In this document: in pieces, positions 13,769-28,200 of the stretch
Layout of the letters: the number at the start of each line of letters is the position of its first letter
Numbering within the stretch: the first letter of the stretch is position 1
The notes under the pieces: generated by a model
Told to the model about the DNA's origin: nothing
Database searches by the model: none
Seen by the model: only the letters and a program-made list of their open reading frames with translations
Position numbers and translations under genes: made by a program
NCBI GenBank assembly: GCA_003339415.1
Contig: PDHQ01000255.1
Coordinates: 1 to 50,301 of the forward strand
Reading direction: 5' to 3'
Source of the DNA: Ophiocordyceps camponoti-saundersi (nom. inval.)
Taxonomy: Eukaryota > Ascomycota > Sordariomycetes > Hypocreales > Ophiocordycipitaceae
DNA length: 50,301 bases

Positions 13769-15629
13769 AGCTTATTAAGCTTCTCTTATAGCTAGTTTTA
13801 TTTACTTATTATTATAAAAGTTTTTCTAGCTAATAATATTTTTTTTAATATTAGTTTTATATGTATTTATAAATAATAGTTTTATAAATTATAACTTATA
13901 AGGTATAAGATTTTAAATTATAAAGCCTTTTTATTAAACTTTTTTAAAGTTATATATAACTTATTAGTACTTATATTTTTTTATTTATAAGGTTATTAAT
14001 AGATTTTATTTTCCCTTTTAAGCTTACCTTACTAAAAATTTATTTTCTTTACTAATACTACTTTAATTTAAAAAAAACGTAAGTTATATACTTTCAAGAC
14101 TCCGCGCTATATACTATTATCTTTTTCCTAATTAAAACGGCTTATATAAGCTAACTAAACCTTAGTTATTTTATTAACTTAGAAATAAATATTTAGCTAC
14201 TAATAAGGTATATAGCAAAGATATTACTAGCGCTACTTATAATAAAGAGTTTAGATAAGAAAGCTTTAAATCTCGCTAAGTTTAATATTATACTTAATAA
14301 ACCTTAAAGATAAGTATATATTATATAAAAACCTAATTTAGAAGCTTATTAAAAGGGTAAGATTACGCTTATTACTTATCTTATATAAGGTTATATTATT
14401 AAACCCCGCCTTAGGGTAAAATTTAACTTACATAACTTAAATAAGCTATAAAAAGAAGAACTTAAATAAGAGATTTAATATTATTCTATTATACTTATAT
14501 TTAATAATAAGGAACCTAATAATTATACTAAGGAAGAACTTACTTTTAAAAATATACCTTTTATTATTTTATAGCTAATAGCTTAATTATTTTCCTTAGA
14601 AATTAAAACTTATTTACTAAAGCTTAAGCTAACTAAGAAAAGGTATAAATTAAAGAATATCTAAGCTATAAAAAAGTATAATATTCTATTATTTAAATTA
14701 GATAATAAGTTAAAAAATACTTTTATAATACTAAGTATCCTCTAACTACTTTAGGTAGCTTTTTTAATTTATATATAACTTAATAAACTAATATAATATT
14801 AGAAAAAGATTAAATTCTTAAAAAGTAAGGAGGTTATTATAAATCTTATTTAACTATTTAAATTATAAAACTTATTAGCGGATATTTTATCTAATAATAC
14901 TTTATATTAAGTAATTTAAAAAATATTCTAGCGTTATCTAAAGCTATCCTTTTAATATTAAAATATATAAAAAAGTATATAAAGGGATATAAATATATTA
15001 TTATAATACTTAATAAGGGATTTATAGTAAACTTAATAAATAAAGCTTTTATAACTAATAATAAGCTTTTAGTAATCTAATTACCTTAGCCTAGGGTAAT
15101 TTTAATAATAAATAATAAATTAGCTATTATTAAGTGTAAGTATAGATAAAAGTCAGATAGCACTTTTAATTAGTTTAAGGTTAGGAAGATAATTAATTAT
15201 CTAATAATAAAGATTTAAATAATAAAATTATAAGATATAAAAGCGCGTTTAAATTAGATTAAACTAGTAATAGTTTTATAATAATAAGTTAATAATAGAA
15301 TTATTTAAAAAATAGGGAAGAAAGTAAGTAATTAAATTACTATTTACTAAGTAGTAGGAAAACCTCTTCTTTAAATACTTAATTTCTCGTAAACGTAGTA
15401 AGCTTTTCGGTTAGGAAAAGGGTTATTTTATACGCCGGAAAATAATATATTTCGGAGTGTTTTCGGAAATCTAGAAAGTATTATAGTTAATTTAATATTT
15501 AGCTTTCCATATTACCTATTTTCGTAAAGTTTAGAAACGCTAACTATAACGGATCCGTATAAGGTTTTAGAAGTTTATATTATTCTTAGCTTTAAAGGGC
15601 TAGAGCCTTATAAAGCCTTATATATAAGG
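13769..15629. other. Unassigned RIP-degraded sequence with a + strand frame
   Basis: From about 14210 to 15200 one + strand frame gives readable runs, for example IKPRLRVKFNLHNLNKL near 14400 and KLKLTKKRYKLKNI near 14625. The stops can all be read as Gln or Trp. I could not match it to a transposon domain. A GC-richer patch follows at 15400-15610. The left limit should hold the right end of the hAT element, but no terminal inverted repeat was recognised. Confidence 0.35.
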
Positions 15630-15817
15630 GTAATAATATATTATATTAATACTTTTAAAGTATATAATAATAACCTTAGTTATTTAATTATATAATAAAT
15701 ATAGTAAAGTATTAGATTTTCTATATTATACTATAAAGTAGTTATTATATTTATCTATTAGTTATTTAAACTTTTATTATTTATTATAAAGAATAAAAAT
15801 TATTATAAGCACTTATA
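15630..15817 (-). repeat. Probable 3' LTR of the Copia element
   Basis: On the - strand, downstream of the Copia RNase H, a purine run AAGGGAGG (rc of 15819-15826) looks like a polypurine tract. It is followed at once by TATAAGTGCTTATAA, which would be a mutated TG-start of a long terminal repeat. The outer end near 15630 is a guess from the TATTA ending. I found no second copy in the window, so the 5' LTR should lie beyond later insertions to the right. Confidence 0.4.
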
Positions 15818-15989
15818 GCCTCCCTTAAATAAATACGTTTAATTATTAATTTATTATTTATTTTAAAATAAGATAAAAACTATAAAACTTATCATATAAT
15901 ATAGTAATTTATTTTAAAAACTTAAAAACCTTTTTAAATAAAAGGAAAAATAGTAAAAATTATAGTTTATTATTAATAAAAATTATAAG

Positions 15990-17760
15990 AGGAAAATCTA
16001 AAAAAAGCTTAAATAAGATAAAAAACCTCCTTATTAAAATTAGCTTATTTTAAAAATAATAAATTAGTAAAACTATAAAAGGTAATACTATTTAATTCTT
16101 TAGTAAAGATATTTATTATATTATTCTTATTTTTAATATAATAAATATTTATAAGCTTATTTTTTAAATTTTATTTTAAATAAAAATAAGTTAAGTTAAT
16201 ATACTTTAACCTTTTATAAAATTTAACATTTTCTGCTAGCCTTAAGGCTATAATATTATTTATTAATAAATAGAGTATTATAGTAAGTATTTTAATTTCT
16301 AAGCTATTATTTATTAATAAAAATAGCTATTAAGGTATAAGGCTTCTTTATTAGCCTCCTTTAGGCTTTTAAATTTAGCCTTATAAGTACTAAGTGCTAT
16401 AGCTTTTTATTTAGTATAGGACTAGCTTATAATATTATTATATATAAAGAATTAATAACTTAAAATACTTTTTTATTTTATTAAATTAAAGGCTTAGCTA
16501 GTATCTAAAAAACCTTTAATATAATAGCTATTATAAGGTTTATTACCCTTATATATAATAGCTTTATTTAGATATTTATTTAAATATTTCTAAATAGTAT
16601 TTAAAGTGTTTATATATATAATACTAAGTTTACTATTAAATCTAATATAAGATGTAATAAAATATTATATATCGGGTCTTATTTATAAGGCTAAATATAA
16701 TAAAGAGCTTATTTCCCTCTAATATTATAATATTTTTTTTATTAGGCTATATAATAGCTTTCTTTAATTTATTTCTAAGCTTTAAAAGTATATCTAAGTA
16801 GCTTATATATTCTTTATTTAATTCTTTAAGCTTATTTCTAATATATTTTTACTAAGTTATTTTTAGCGTATTATTTTACTTATTAAAAAATTATATATAT
16901 TTAAAAAGTCTTATAAATAGCCTAAATCTTATACTTTTAAGTTTTTATTTTATTTTTATAATATATTTATTATAATATTATTATTTTTAGCAGCTACTAA
17001 TATATCGTTAATATATATTACTAAAGCTATTTTTAGCTTTTTATTTATAAATACTCTTTTTTATAATAAAAGAAGGTAAAATCCCTATTTCTTTAACATG
17101 TTAGCTAAATAATTATATTATAGTTTAAGACTTTATTTTAAGCTATATAACGCTTTTTTTAATTTTAAAACTAAGTTATTAGTTTTAATTAGGTTTTTAT
17201 AATTTAAAGGAAGCTTTATATTATTTTTATTATAATAACTCTTTATTATAAGTTTCTCGAATTTAGCAGGTAATTTTATATAAATTTTAATATCTATTTT
17301 AATATAAATAAAGGTATTCTTTATATTATATTACTTTATTATTTAATTATTTTATAAAGCTATTAATAATAATAACCTTATACTTTTAAGTTAGGTAGTA
17401 ATAGAAAAAGTTTCTAAATAATCTAAGCTATATACTTAATTAAAGCCTTATATTATAAATTAAGCTTTATATTTAGTTTTATTATTATTATTATTCTTTT
17501 TAAGCTTATAAACCTAATAGCCCCTTAAAGGATTTTTATTCTTAGGTATTATTTTAATTTCCTAAGTTTCTTATTTAATTAATTTATCTATTTTAAATTA
17601 TATAGTATTTTTCTAATCTAAATTATTAAGGTTATTTAAAGCCTACTTAGTTATTTTAAGCTTTATAAGATTTAAATTCTATAGCGTATATAAAATAGCT
17701 ATAATATTCTTTTCTTTTAGAATAATATTTACTTTAAAGTAAGATTTATAATCTTTTAAT
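15990..17760 (-). pseudogene. Copia-type pol, reverse transcriptase and RNase H part
   Basis: Read on the - strand, this encodes the C-terminal half of a Ty1/Copia polyprotein. The RT begins near 17490 with TKYKAQFIIQGFNQ and LDYLETFSI, followed by IKNTFIY and KLKKALYSLK. The catalytic motif reads YINDILVA at about 16995-17020, YVDD with one Asp mutated to Asn. RNase H (about 16620 down to 16330) reads IKGFLDTS, then KAIALSTYKAKF and EANKEALYL, the classic Copia TEAEY region. Stops are all at Gln, Trp or Arg positions. The rest of the pol is displaced to the right by family A copy A2, which inserted at 17938. Confidence 0.88.
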
Positions 17761-17937
17761 TCTTTTATAAGCTTTTTATATATTCTTACTTTTATAAAAA
17801 GTAAATTCTTTATTTTATTATTATTATTATTATTTTTACTATTATTATTTTCTTATAATAATTATTTATTAGCTAATTTTACTATTTTCTTCTTTTTTTC
17901 CGCTATAAGGGACTAAGTTATAAAAAGAATAATATTA

Positions 17938-19810
17938 TAATAATAATAATTTATACGCTAATATACCTCGTATAGCTTAGAACTATCCTATATATATTTT
18001 AAAAAAGGGAAAAACTAGAGGACCCGGAGTAAAACCCTCCCTTTAAGTATTACCTTAACTTCGAGTTAAACCTTACTTATACCTAATACTCTATATACTT
18101 AAAAAATTAAGTATTAACTAGTAATTTAAAAGCTAATATTTCCCTTAAAGCGGATTTTATATTAATAAGAGTATATATAAACCGGGTCTAGTATAAAGTT
18201 TATATAGCTTACTTATCCTCCTAGCTATTATTATTATTATAAACCGAATCCTTATATTTAATTAAAGCGGCCTTAATAATTTAATTTATTAAGGCCTTAT
18301 TAGTATAGCTTAAGTATATATAGAGGTTTTACTATCTTATAATAAACCTTATAATAGCTAATTTTAAAAGATAGCTAAATTATTATAGCGGAGCTATAAA
18401 TAAGTGCAGAGTTAAAGTTAAAGAAAGGGGTATTATTATATTTACTTTTTAGTATTTCCGCCTTAGCTATTATTAATTTCTAGTTAACGCTAAAAAGGGA
18501 GGAGGGGCAGTATATATAAAGCTCTAGTTTATAAACTTCTAAAGTTAAGTAATATATATATTTTTCGCTTAATCTTATACCGCTCTTATTTTAAAATAAA
18601 GTTAACTTTACTTAAGGTAAAATTTTTAATAAAAAAGGTAATAATATAATCTTTTCTTATAAATTATAAAGTAAGCGGATTTACTTTTTATATATAAAGC
18701 GGTAAAATATTTATTATATTATAGCTTTATTATATAATATTTAATAATATATTTAAATTAATAATATTTAAAATATTACTAAGGTTAAACTTTTAGGGTA
18801 TATAATTTACTATTAAAAATCTTTATTTATATTATTATATTTTTATTATAAATTTAGTTTATATTTACTATATTATCGATAATAATTACTAAAAAACTAT
18901 ATAAAGTTTAAAAATAATATTTATTTATATATAATTATATTATTTAAACCTTATTTAATAACTTAATCTTTTTTTAAAAAGCTTCCTTATTACCTTACTA
19001 TAAGGCTTACGCTAATACTTTTTTTATAATAAGAATATAACCTTTACTAATTAAATATACCTTTTTTTAAAAATAATATAAAGCTATTTTAAATTAAACT
19101 AAAGCTTATAAATATTATTTTAGAATATTATTATAATATTACTATTAAGTAATTTCCTTATTATAAAAGCTTAGCTTTATTTATAAAATTTATAATTAAT
19201 ATTTATTATAATTACTTTAAAGCTTTAAACTTTAAGTAAAATAGCTATAAAGTTAAAATAAATTATAAGCTATTATTTATATTACTTAAAAACTTACTTT
19301 TTAATAATCTTCTTTAGCGTTTTAGCTATAATTATAGCTTATATTAAAAAAGTTCTACTCCCCTTAAAACTATAGAAAAAAGAGGAAATTATAGCTATAC
19401 TAGCTAAGAAAATATTATTAACTAATAAAGTTAGAATAAGTAAGGCACCTTCCTAAACTCTTTAAAACTCCGCTATTTATTTAATAATTACCTATATAAA
19501 GATAAAAATATCTCCTAAAATAATCTTACTAATATTTACCTTAGCTTCTAATAAGGTAATAAATATAATAAACTTTTAAGTTTAAGATTATTATAATTCG
19601 GAGTAAAGCTATATTTTAGGTAAAAAATTTTCGCAGTTACGATTAACTTAGATAGCGTTACTCTCTCCCCTAAAGTCGCTCCGGGCGTAGCTAGCTATTA
19701 TTATAAGGTAATAAAGGGAGTAAAGTCCGCTTATAATATTAGAATAAGAAATTTATATCCGCGTTACTATAAGCGCGGAATTTATAAAATATATTAAAGT
19801 TACTAAATAT
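17938..19810 (-). mobile_element. Family A element, copy A2 (complete, inside Copia pol)
   Basis: The copy is 1873 bp and reversed, so it starts with the (TAA)n complement of its tail. The target-site duplication aaaagaataatatta is perfect over 15 bp (17923-17937 and 19811-19825). It splits the Copia polyprotein between integrase and reverse transcriptase, which makes it younger than Copia. The conserved TATA box lies near 18509-18520 and the GTTAAC palindrome near 18595-18625. Confidence 0.85.
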
Positions 19811-19825
19811 AAAAGAATAATATTA

Positions 19826-20679
19826 AAATCTAGCTATATATTATTTACTTCTTTTTTATTATTATTAATATCTCTTTATATAAACTTATTTTTTAAAATA
19901 ATTATATTTTATAAAATAATAATTATTTTTTTATTAAAATTTTAAATTTTATAAGTATTATTTAAGTAGCTTATAATACTTCCTTTATTAGCTTAAAAGT
20001 TTAGTTTAATATTAAGATTTTTATTTTTATAATAAATAATACTATTAAACATTTTAATTTTATTTCAACTTTTAATAAATAAGTAATATTATCTTTTAAT
20101 TTATAAGGAGTTTTATAGCTTAATTTACTATATAAAAACTTATTATATAAATAAGTAATAGTAATAATAGCTTCCCCTTATAAATAATAAAGTAAGTTAG
20201 CTATATATAAAATAGTATATATTTTATTTAATAATATTTTATTTATTTTTTTTATTTTACTATTAAGCTCCTTTATATTAAGCAGGCTAGAATTAAAAAT
20301 TAAACTTTATTTTATATAATAGTTTTTTATATTATATATAAATTCCTTAGCGTTATTTATAAAAACTTACTTTATTTTAATATTATTATTATTATTTTTA
20401 ACTTTTATTTTATAATTATTAAATTTTTATAAAATATTATTTTTACTTTTAATAAGTGTTATATTTAAAAATCTAATATAAGAATCTAAAAATATAATAA
20501 AATATTTATATTTATTATAAGTAAAAACTTTAATAAAACTTTTAATATTTATATTTATTTTTTCTAAATAAGTATATTATATAATAAAAGCTTTCTTATT
20601 AATTTTATTAATTAATTTAACTTATATATATTTTTTATATTATTTTACTTATTTAATATTATTAGAATTAAATTTAATA
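19826..20679 (-). pseudogene. Copia-type pol, integrase part
   Basis: This continues the Copia reading frame upstream of A2 on the - strand. The integrase core reads KYKYFIIFLDSYIRFL (first catalytic Asp), KVFTYNKYK and, further on, VFINNAKEFIYNI, where the second Asp has become Asn and the usual Gly has become Ala. It is followed by LIFNSSLLNIKELN, LLNKIYTILYIANLLYYL and ITYLYNK. This order is that of a Copia rve domain ending in the NGVAER, LPxxYW and A-YLxNR motifs. A3 inserted at the right end and separates it from the Copia upstream part. Confidence 0.82.
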
Positions 20680-22542
20680 TAATAATTTTTATATATTTTA
20701 TAAACTCTACGCTTATAATAATATAGATATAAACTTTTTATTTTTATATTATAAATAAACTCCGCTTTTTTTATTACCTTATAACGGTAATAAGCCGCGC
20801 TTAAAGCGACTTTAAAAAGGAGGGTAACGCTATATAAGTTAATTATAAGTATAAAAAATTTTTTATTTCAAATATAGCTTTACTCTAAATTATAATAATC
20901 TTAAACTTAAAAATTTACTATATTTATTATTTTATTAAAAGCTAAGGTAAATATTAATAAAATTATTTTAAGAGATATTTTTACCTTTATATAAGTAATT
21001 ATTAAATAAATAATAGAGTTTAAGAGGGTTTAGGGAGGTACCCCCCTTACTCTAATTTTATTAGTTAGTAATATTTTCTTAGCTATTATAGCTATAATTT
21101 CCTTTTTTTTCTATAGCTTTAGGGGGAGCAGAACTCCTCTAATATAAGCTATTATTATAGCTAAAGCGCCGGAGAAAACTATTAGAAAATAAGTTCCTAA
21201 GTAATATAAGCGATAGCTTATAATTTACTTTAACTTTATCGCTACTCTACTCTAAATTTAAAGCTTTAAAATAATTATAATAAGTATTAATTATAGACTT
21301 TATAAGTAAAGCTAAGTTTTTATAATAAGGAAGCTACTTAGTAATAATATTACGGTAATATTCTAAAATACTATTTATAAGCTTTAGTCCGATTTAAAGT
21401 AGCTTTATATTACTTTTAGAGAAAAAGTATACTTAATTAGTAAAGGTTATACTTTTATTATAAAAAAGGTATTAGCGCGGGCCTTATAATAAAGTAGTAA
21501 AGAAGCTTTTTAGAAGAAAATTAAATTATTAAATAAAGTTTTAATAATATAACTATACGTAAAAAGATATTATTTTAAAACTTAGTAAAATTTCTTAATA
21601 ATTATTATTAATAGCGTAATAAATATAAATTAAATTTATAATAAAAATATAATAATATAAGCGGAAATCTTTAACGCTAAACTATATATATTAAAAGTTT
21701 AACTTTAATAATATTTTAAATATTACTAACTTATATATATTATTAAATATTATATAATAAGGCTATAATATAGTAAGTATTTTACCCCTTTATATATAAA
21801 AAGGCGAGTTTACTTATTTTATAGCTTATAAGAAAAGATTATATTATTACTTTTTTTATTAAAAGTTTTATTTTAAGTAAAGTTAACTTTACCTTAAAAT
21901 AAGAGCGGTATAGGACTAGGTAAAGGATAAATATACTACTTTCCTTAAGAATTTATAAATTAGAATTTTATATATGTTACCTTTTTTTTCCTATGCTAAC
22001 CGGAAACTAATAATAGCTAAAGCGGTAATATTAAAAAGCGAATATAATAGCACCACCTCCTCCGACTTTAACTCCGCACTTATCTATAGCTCCGCTATAA
22101 TAATCTAGCTATTTTTTAAAATTAGCTATTATAAAGTTTATTATAAGATAGTAAAATTTTTATATATTCTTAAGCTATACTAAGAAAGCTTTAATTAATT
22201 AAATTATTAAAGCTATTTTAATTAAATATAAAGATTTAGTTTATAATAATAATAATAGCTAAAAGGATAAGTAAGCTATATAAACTTTATATTAAACTTA
22301 GTTTATATATACTTTTATTACTATAAAGTCCGCTTTAAGGGAAATATTAGCTTTTAAATTATTAATTAATACCTAACTTATTAAATATATAAAGTACTAA
22401 ATATAAGCGGAGTTTAACTTAAAGCTAAGTAATATTTAAAGGGAGGGTTTTACTCTAACCTTTCTAGTTTTTCCCCTTTTTAGAATATATATAAAATAAT
22501 TCTAAGCTATATAAAGTATATTAGTATATAAATATTATTATT
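20680..22542 (+). mobile_element. Family A element, copy A3 (complete, inside Copia)
   Basis: The copy is 1863 bp, with a perfect 14-bp target-site duplication aattaaatttaata (20666-20679 and 22543-22556). It is AT-richer than A1, A9 and A10, with many CpG sites already lost. It inserted into the upstream part of the Copia integrase coding region. Confidence 0.85.
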
Positions 22543-22556
22543 AATTAAATTTAATA

Positions 22557-22743
22557 ATATTATCTTTACTTTTTAAGAATTTAATTAAGATTTTATAATT
22601 AATATACCTTAATATTTTATATTATAAAAATAAATTCATTTCTTTATTAATATTTAATATATACTTTTTATTATTTATATTTCTTTTAATTTTATTATAC
22701 TTATATTTAGTTAAGTAATATTATTATATAATTATTTATATTT
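22557..22743 (-). pseudogene. Copia remnant upstream of the integrase core
   Basis: This short piece between A3 and A4 must continue the Copia coding strand, since A3 is a clean insertion. The - strand gives a Lys/Ile-rich frame that could be the pre-integrase segment, but no zinc-binding residues are certain. Where Copia ends to the right is not resolved. Confidence 0.35.
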
Positions 22744-23669
22744 TACGAAATCCGCGCTTATAATAATATAAATATAGACTTTTTATTTTTCTATTATAAG
22801 CAGACTCCGCTCCTTTTATTACCTTATAGCGATAGTAAGCCGCGCCCGGAGTAGATTTAAAAGGGAGGGCGACGCTATATAAGTTAATTATAACTGCGAA
22901 ATTTTTTTACTTAAAATATAGCTTTACTTTAAATTATAATAATCTTAAACTTAAAAGTTTATTATACTTATTACCTTATTAAAAGCTAAGGTAAATATTA
23001 ATAAAATTATTTTAAAAAATATCTTTATTTTTATATAAATTATTATTAAATAAATAATAAAGTTTAAAAAGGTTTAAAGAGGTATTTTTCTTACTTTAAC
23101 TTTATTAGTTAATAATATTTTCTTAGCTATTATAGCTATAATTTCCTCTCTTTTTTATAGCTTTAAAGGGAGTAAAATTTCTTTAATATAAGCTATAATT
23201 ATAACTAAAGCGCTAGAGAAAATTATTAAAAAATAAGTTTTTAGGTAATATAAGTAATAGCTTATAATTCGCTTTAATTTTATTATTACTTTACTTTAAG
23301 TTTAAGGCTTTTTAAAGTAATTATAATAAATATTAATTATAAACTCCGCGGGTAAAGCTAAGCTTTTATAATAAAGAAATTACTTAATAGTAATATTATA
23401 ATAATATTCTAAAATACTATTTATAAGCTTTAATTTAATTTTAAGTAGCTTTATATTATATTTAGAGAAAAGGTATATTTAACTAATAAAAGTTATACTT
23501 TTATTATAAAAAAATACTATTATAAGCCTTATAATAAAATAATAAAGAAGCTTTTTAAAAAAAGATTAAGTTTTTAAATAAAGTTTTAATAATATAATTA
23601 TATATAAAGAATATTATTTATAAACTTAATAAAGTTTCTTAATAATTATTATTAATAGCGTAATAAGTA
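22744..23669 (+). mobile_element. Family A element, copy A4, left part
   Basis: This is the 5' half of a copy interrupted by the LINE. It starts at tacgaaatccgcgcttata. The likely target-site duplication is attatttatattt (22731-22743) against attacttatactt (31247-31259), differing only by two C/T changes. The last 17 bases are the LINE's target-site duplication. Confidence 0.75.
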
Positions 23670-23899
23670 ACTTTTTACGAACACGGGATAGGACCTATAG
23701 CTTAGCATTTCGCTCCCTATTATATACTTATTACCTAGAAGAAGACGATAGCGCCCGCGGCGGCTAAGGCCGGGGCCTAAGGAGCGGGCGACGCGCCTAT
23801 AATTATAGATAGGGGGGCGCGGGGACTAAACTAGTCCTCATAGCACCCCTAATCCGGCTAGGGGTAATTTAATAATAGCGTTATATTAAATAGGGAAGC

Positions 23900-25290
23900 G
23901 GTATAAGTATAGGGCCTTAATAATAGCGATATAACGGAAGCGTACTATAAGCTTACTATAGTAATACTAGCTATAATATTTTCCGAAGCTTAGGATATCG
24001 TAATAGCTCTTAAAGCTAAATTTCGTAAAAAATTCGAAATTACCCCGGTCCCGCGTAAAACCTAATTTTTACCTAAGATTACTAAGTTAATTAAAAAAAT
24101 AGTCGCTTAAGCTATATAGAAAGTACTCTTATAGATTATTAGCTTTAATATTAATTAAGCTTAGCTTACGTAAGCTTTTATTATAATAAATAGCTATAAA
24201 GTAATTAAACTTATCTTAAGCTAATTTAATAGAGAAATTATTATATTTATAAAAGATATTATAATCGATATAAAAATCTTATAGCTAACCTTATAAGAAA
24301 TTAATTAAGCTATAAATACCGCTTTAAAATATAATACTATATTAGCGGTAAGGCGGCTCCTTAGTAGAGATATTATTATTATATTTTATCCGGAATATAA
24401 GAAATAAATAACCTTAGTTAAGTAAATCCTTATCGTTTTCGGTAAAAAAGTAGTCCGTAGCTAGAAAACTTACTTTATTATAGTAAAAGGAGTACGTATA
24501 AGGGTGGCTTATAGCGATAAAGATATACTTATATAATAAATTAAGAAAGTTAATAAAATTAATATTACCTAAGTTAAAGCCCTTAGGCCCCGTAGCGAGG
24601 GAGCTACATATATATACCTTATTCTTAATATTACTAATATAATAAATACTAATAAATTTATATAGAACGGACTAATTATAAATATAGAAATCTCCTATAT
24701 TAAAGTTTATAATAACGCGGTGCGGCCTTAGTAATACTATTAGTGCTATTAGTTTAGTTATATAGTAAAGTATTACTAAGAATAACCCCGCTATAGCTTT
24801 TACGTAGCCGCCGCGTACCCGGAAGGAGAAGGCGCTTACCTAGCCCTAATAAATAATAGCGCTAAGAACTATATTCTATATAAGGGCAACTATACCTCGT
24901 AATCTTAGGACTACCTTACCTTAAAGGCGTACTAAGACTAAGCTTATAATAACTATATATACTAACCTTATAAGTTTTAAGATTACTTATAGCTAACTTA
25001 GTCCTAATCTAATAATAGCTTTATTAAAGTTTAGGCTTAGAAGTAACCTTATATAAGACCTTTATAATTATAAGCTACTTTTTAATTTAATATAGCGGAT
25101 AATATCGCACTAGCCCTAAAAAGGGGCTATAGTAGGAGCGGCGTAACTCCCGGTAATTATAATAGAGGAAATACTAATAGGGAATATAGAACCCCCTTAA
25201 CCGCCCCCTCCGCTACCTTTTCTACTATCCCCTTAACCGTCCCCTTTACTACCTTAATATAATTATAATTATTTACCCCCTCCGCTCTTA
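23900..25290 (+). pseudogene. LINE ORF1 (gag-like, RNA-binding), RIP-inactivated
   Basis: The frame encodes the nucleic-acid-binding ORF1 protein of a Tad-type LINE. At about 24340-24510 it shows VRRLLSRDIIIIFYPE and later YFIIVKGVRIRVAY, which matches the conserved pattern of an arginine-rich start, a GD-I turn and a V-hGV end seen in fungal LINE ORF1 proteins. A CX2CX4HX4C zinc knuckle is at 24735-24776. Three of its four metal ligands are now Tyr codons and one Cys survives (TGC at 24744-24746). Further Cys-like Tyr codons follow at about 24800-24920. Stops are at Gln, Trp or Arg positions. The exact start is unknown because no ATG remains. Confidence 0.75.
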
Positions 25291-25299
25291 ATAAAGATT

Positions 25300-28200
25300 A
25301 AGACCTTTTTTTAAAATATATAAAAGCGTAATTATTTTATCTATATAGTATTTCGTAGCCCTATTAGCTACGATTTTATTTATATATAAGAATTATAATA
25401 CGATTAATTTAGCCGCCCCCCGCTTTTAAGTATTATACCGTATAGACTTATAAACTCCGATAGCTAAGCGATTTTTTATATTTATAAATATTTAAACCTT
25501 TCTTTTTAAATACCCCTTACCGCTTTTAAAATAATATCTATCCTTTTTTATATTATACCCTTACTTTAAATTATATTAATTTACTTACCTCTATTAGTAC
25601 TTCGATTAGGCCTTTTTCTCTAATAAGATATTATCTACCTTAACCCTTAACTAATAATAACCCTCCTTTATAGTAATTTTAACTTTTATTACCCCTCCTA
25701 GGACTATTACGAATAGTCCTCCCCCGGGGTAACTAACTTCCTTAAGCTTACGACTAGCCTCCGCCTTAAACTCCTTATACCTTTAAGTAAAATTACTTAA
25801 GAAATATAAAATAAGCGGACTAATATTATAAACTTAGCTTAAACTACGCCGAACTACTAAGTAATATATTAAAATAATAACCTTAACTTAGTTAGCTTTA
25901 ATTATATCTTATAAATTATTTATATTAATACTAACTTTTACCTTAATCTAATTTTAATTAAAGCTTAGCGCTTTTTTTATTTAGATATCTTTATAGCTAA
26001 AATATAAAACTAACTTAAACCGAACCTTTACTTTACTATAATACTTAGAGAGCTTAAGAACGCGGTTACTTTACTTTATAACTAACTAGAAATAATAATA
26101 GAGATAACGGTACTATTATACGTTCGAACTTACCTTATAGTATAAAAGTAGTAAAATAAGGTAATAGTAGCTATTATAGCGGTTACGAAAAAAGCCTAGT
26201 AATATTAATATATTAATCTTACTAACTTATATTAATAAGATTACTAAGAAGCGATAAAAATATAGAAAATTATAATTAGCGTAGTATATTATAGCGCCTA
26301 GCGTAATTTCCTCGATAATATCTCCGTAAACTTATTAACTTTTTAGATTATAAAATATTAAGCTAGGCTATAAAGCTAAGCTATATTAGAGCTAGTTTAT
26401 ATCTCTATATTTTAAAAATACTTAGATTTAATATTAGCGGCTACTTTCTCTAATAAAATAACTTTACTTAGCTAATAATTCTTCCTAGCTTTTACTAATA
26501 TAGCCCCTTTACTTACCTTTAATATTTTTTTCCCCCTTTTCTATATTAAGCACGCTATTATTACTAAAAATATTTACTTTATTCTTTTCTTAATCGCTTT
26601 TTAGAAGTCCGCTAGCCTTAATAGGATTCCGGTTAGTTTTTTAAAAAAATATAAACCCCCCCTTATCTAAGTTTTCTAAAAAATCTTCTAAAGCTATATT
26701 AATAATAGCTATTTCCTATTATAATTTAAAATCTCTAATATTATAATTATCTAGAAAGTAAATAAGCTATTAGCTATATATTATACTTTAAGTAAATATA
26801 GGCTAATTTTACTCCTTAATATAATAAGGAAAGTTTTAGAGATAATTATAGCTAGGAAAATTATATTTATAGCGGAGAAAGCTTAGATTCTCCTTAATAG
26901 CTAGATAAGAAATAAATTATAGCGCTTTACTAATATAGTAATCCTTATACTTACTAAAATAATTAAGATAATTTAAGATTAAGGTAGTACCGCCTCGCTC
27001 CTCTTACTAAACCTTACTAAGGCCTTTAACTATATTTCTTATAATAAGTTAATTATTACTATAAACTACCTAAGCTTTTTAGAATAAGTTATAGTATTTA
27101 TCTAATTATACCTTATAAACTATATTTTAAGACCTAAGTTTAATTATAAACTAAGCGATATTTTTTCGATTTAGTAAAAGGTCCCCTAAAGGTCCCTTAT
27201 ATTACCGGTTCTTTTCCTCCTATATATATCCTTATTATACTAACGCTTAAACTTAGTATTAAGTCTTCTTATAATAAGATTTATAGATAATACTAATATT
27301 CTTAATATTAGGCGCGATAAGGCTTAGGTATTACTTTAACTTAAGCGTATATAGCGAATTTATAAGTAATAGGCCTTAGAATATAAAATAACTTTTTAGC
27401 TAGCTAAAAGTAAGTTAATATATTTTATAAAAGTAAAGATAGCGGATATAACTAGGCTTTAGCTTAGAGATATAATAATATAGCTAATATAGGAGGCGCG
27501 ACTTTTAGGGGTCTAGCTATATTATAAGCTATATTAGAAATCCTACCTTTTAAAACTTATTACTAAGCTTAAGTACTAATACCTAGCCCTTACTAAGATT
27601 ATAGCGTTAATATAAAGCTATACCTTATTAAAAGTAAAGGAAGTTTATACTAAAGCTATTAGATTAGCTATTATATTTAATATAACTTAGTTCGCCTTAC
27701 TAATATAGCTAGGGGGGAAGCTATATAGCCTTATTATAAAAGCCTTAGCTATAAAGTAATTTAAGTACCTCTAAGTTATTACTAGGGCCTATAAGGCTAC
27801 CTTTATTTACTATATTAAAGCTAAGGCCTTTATTTTACCTCTTAACTTCTATTTTACTTATTAAATAATATATACTTATTACCGCTTATAATATATTAGA
27901 ATAGTAAACCTTATCTATACTATAATAGAAAAGGCGGCTAGATAGGTATATAATAAATATAAAGGATACCCCCGCTAAAGAAAATATTAGGTATTTTAGA
28001 ACTTAGAAAACTTTAATATTATATAATCTAGCCCTAAGCTAATAGTAAGATATAAGTAACGCGACTTTAATACTTAACTTTACGATAAGTAGCTCCTCTA
28101 CTAATATTTAAAAAAAGGAAAGTTAAAGAAATATAGGTAATTATATAGCTACCCCGTAAATAAGCTATTATAGCTTAAAGCTAGCTCCGCCTTATATATA

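Noticed and set aside
17938..19810. Family A as a Helitron because of a GC-rich hairpin near one end
   Set aside because: Helitrons make no target duplication and end in CTRR. Family A has clear duplications and ends in atataaaagtt or (TTA)n.
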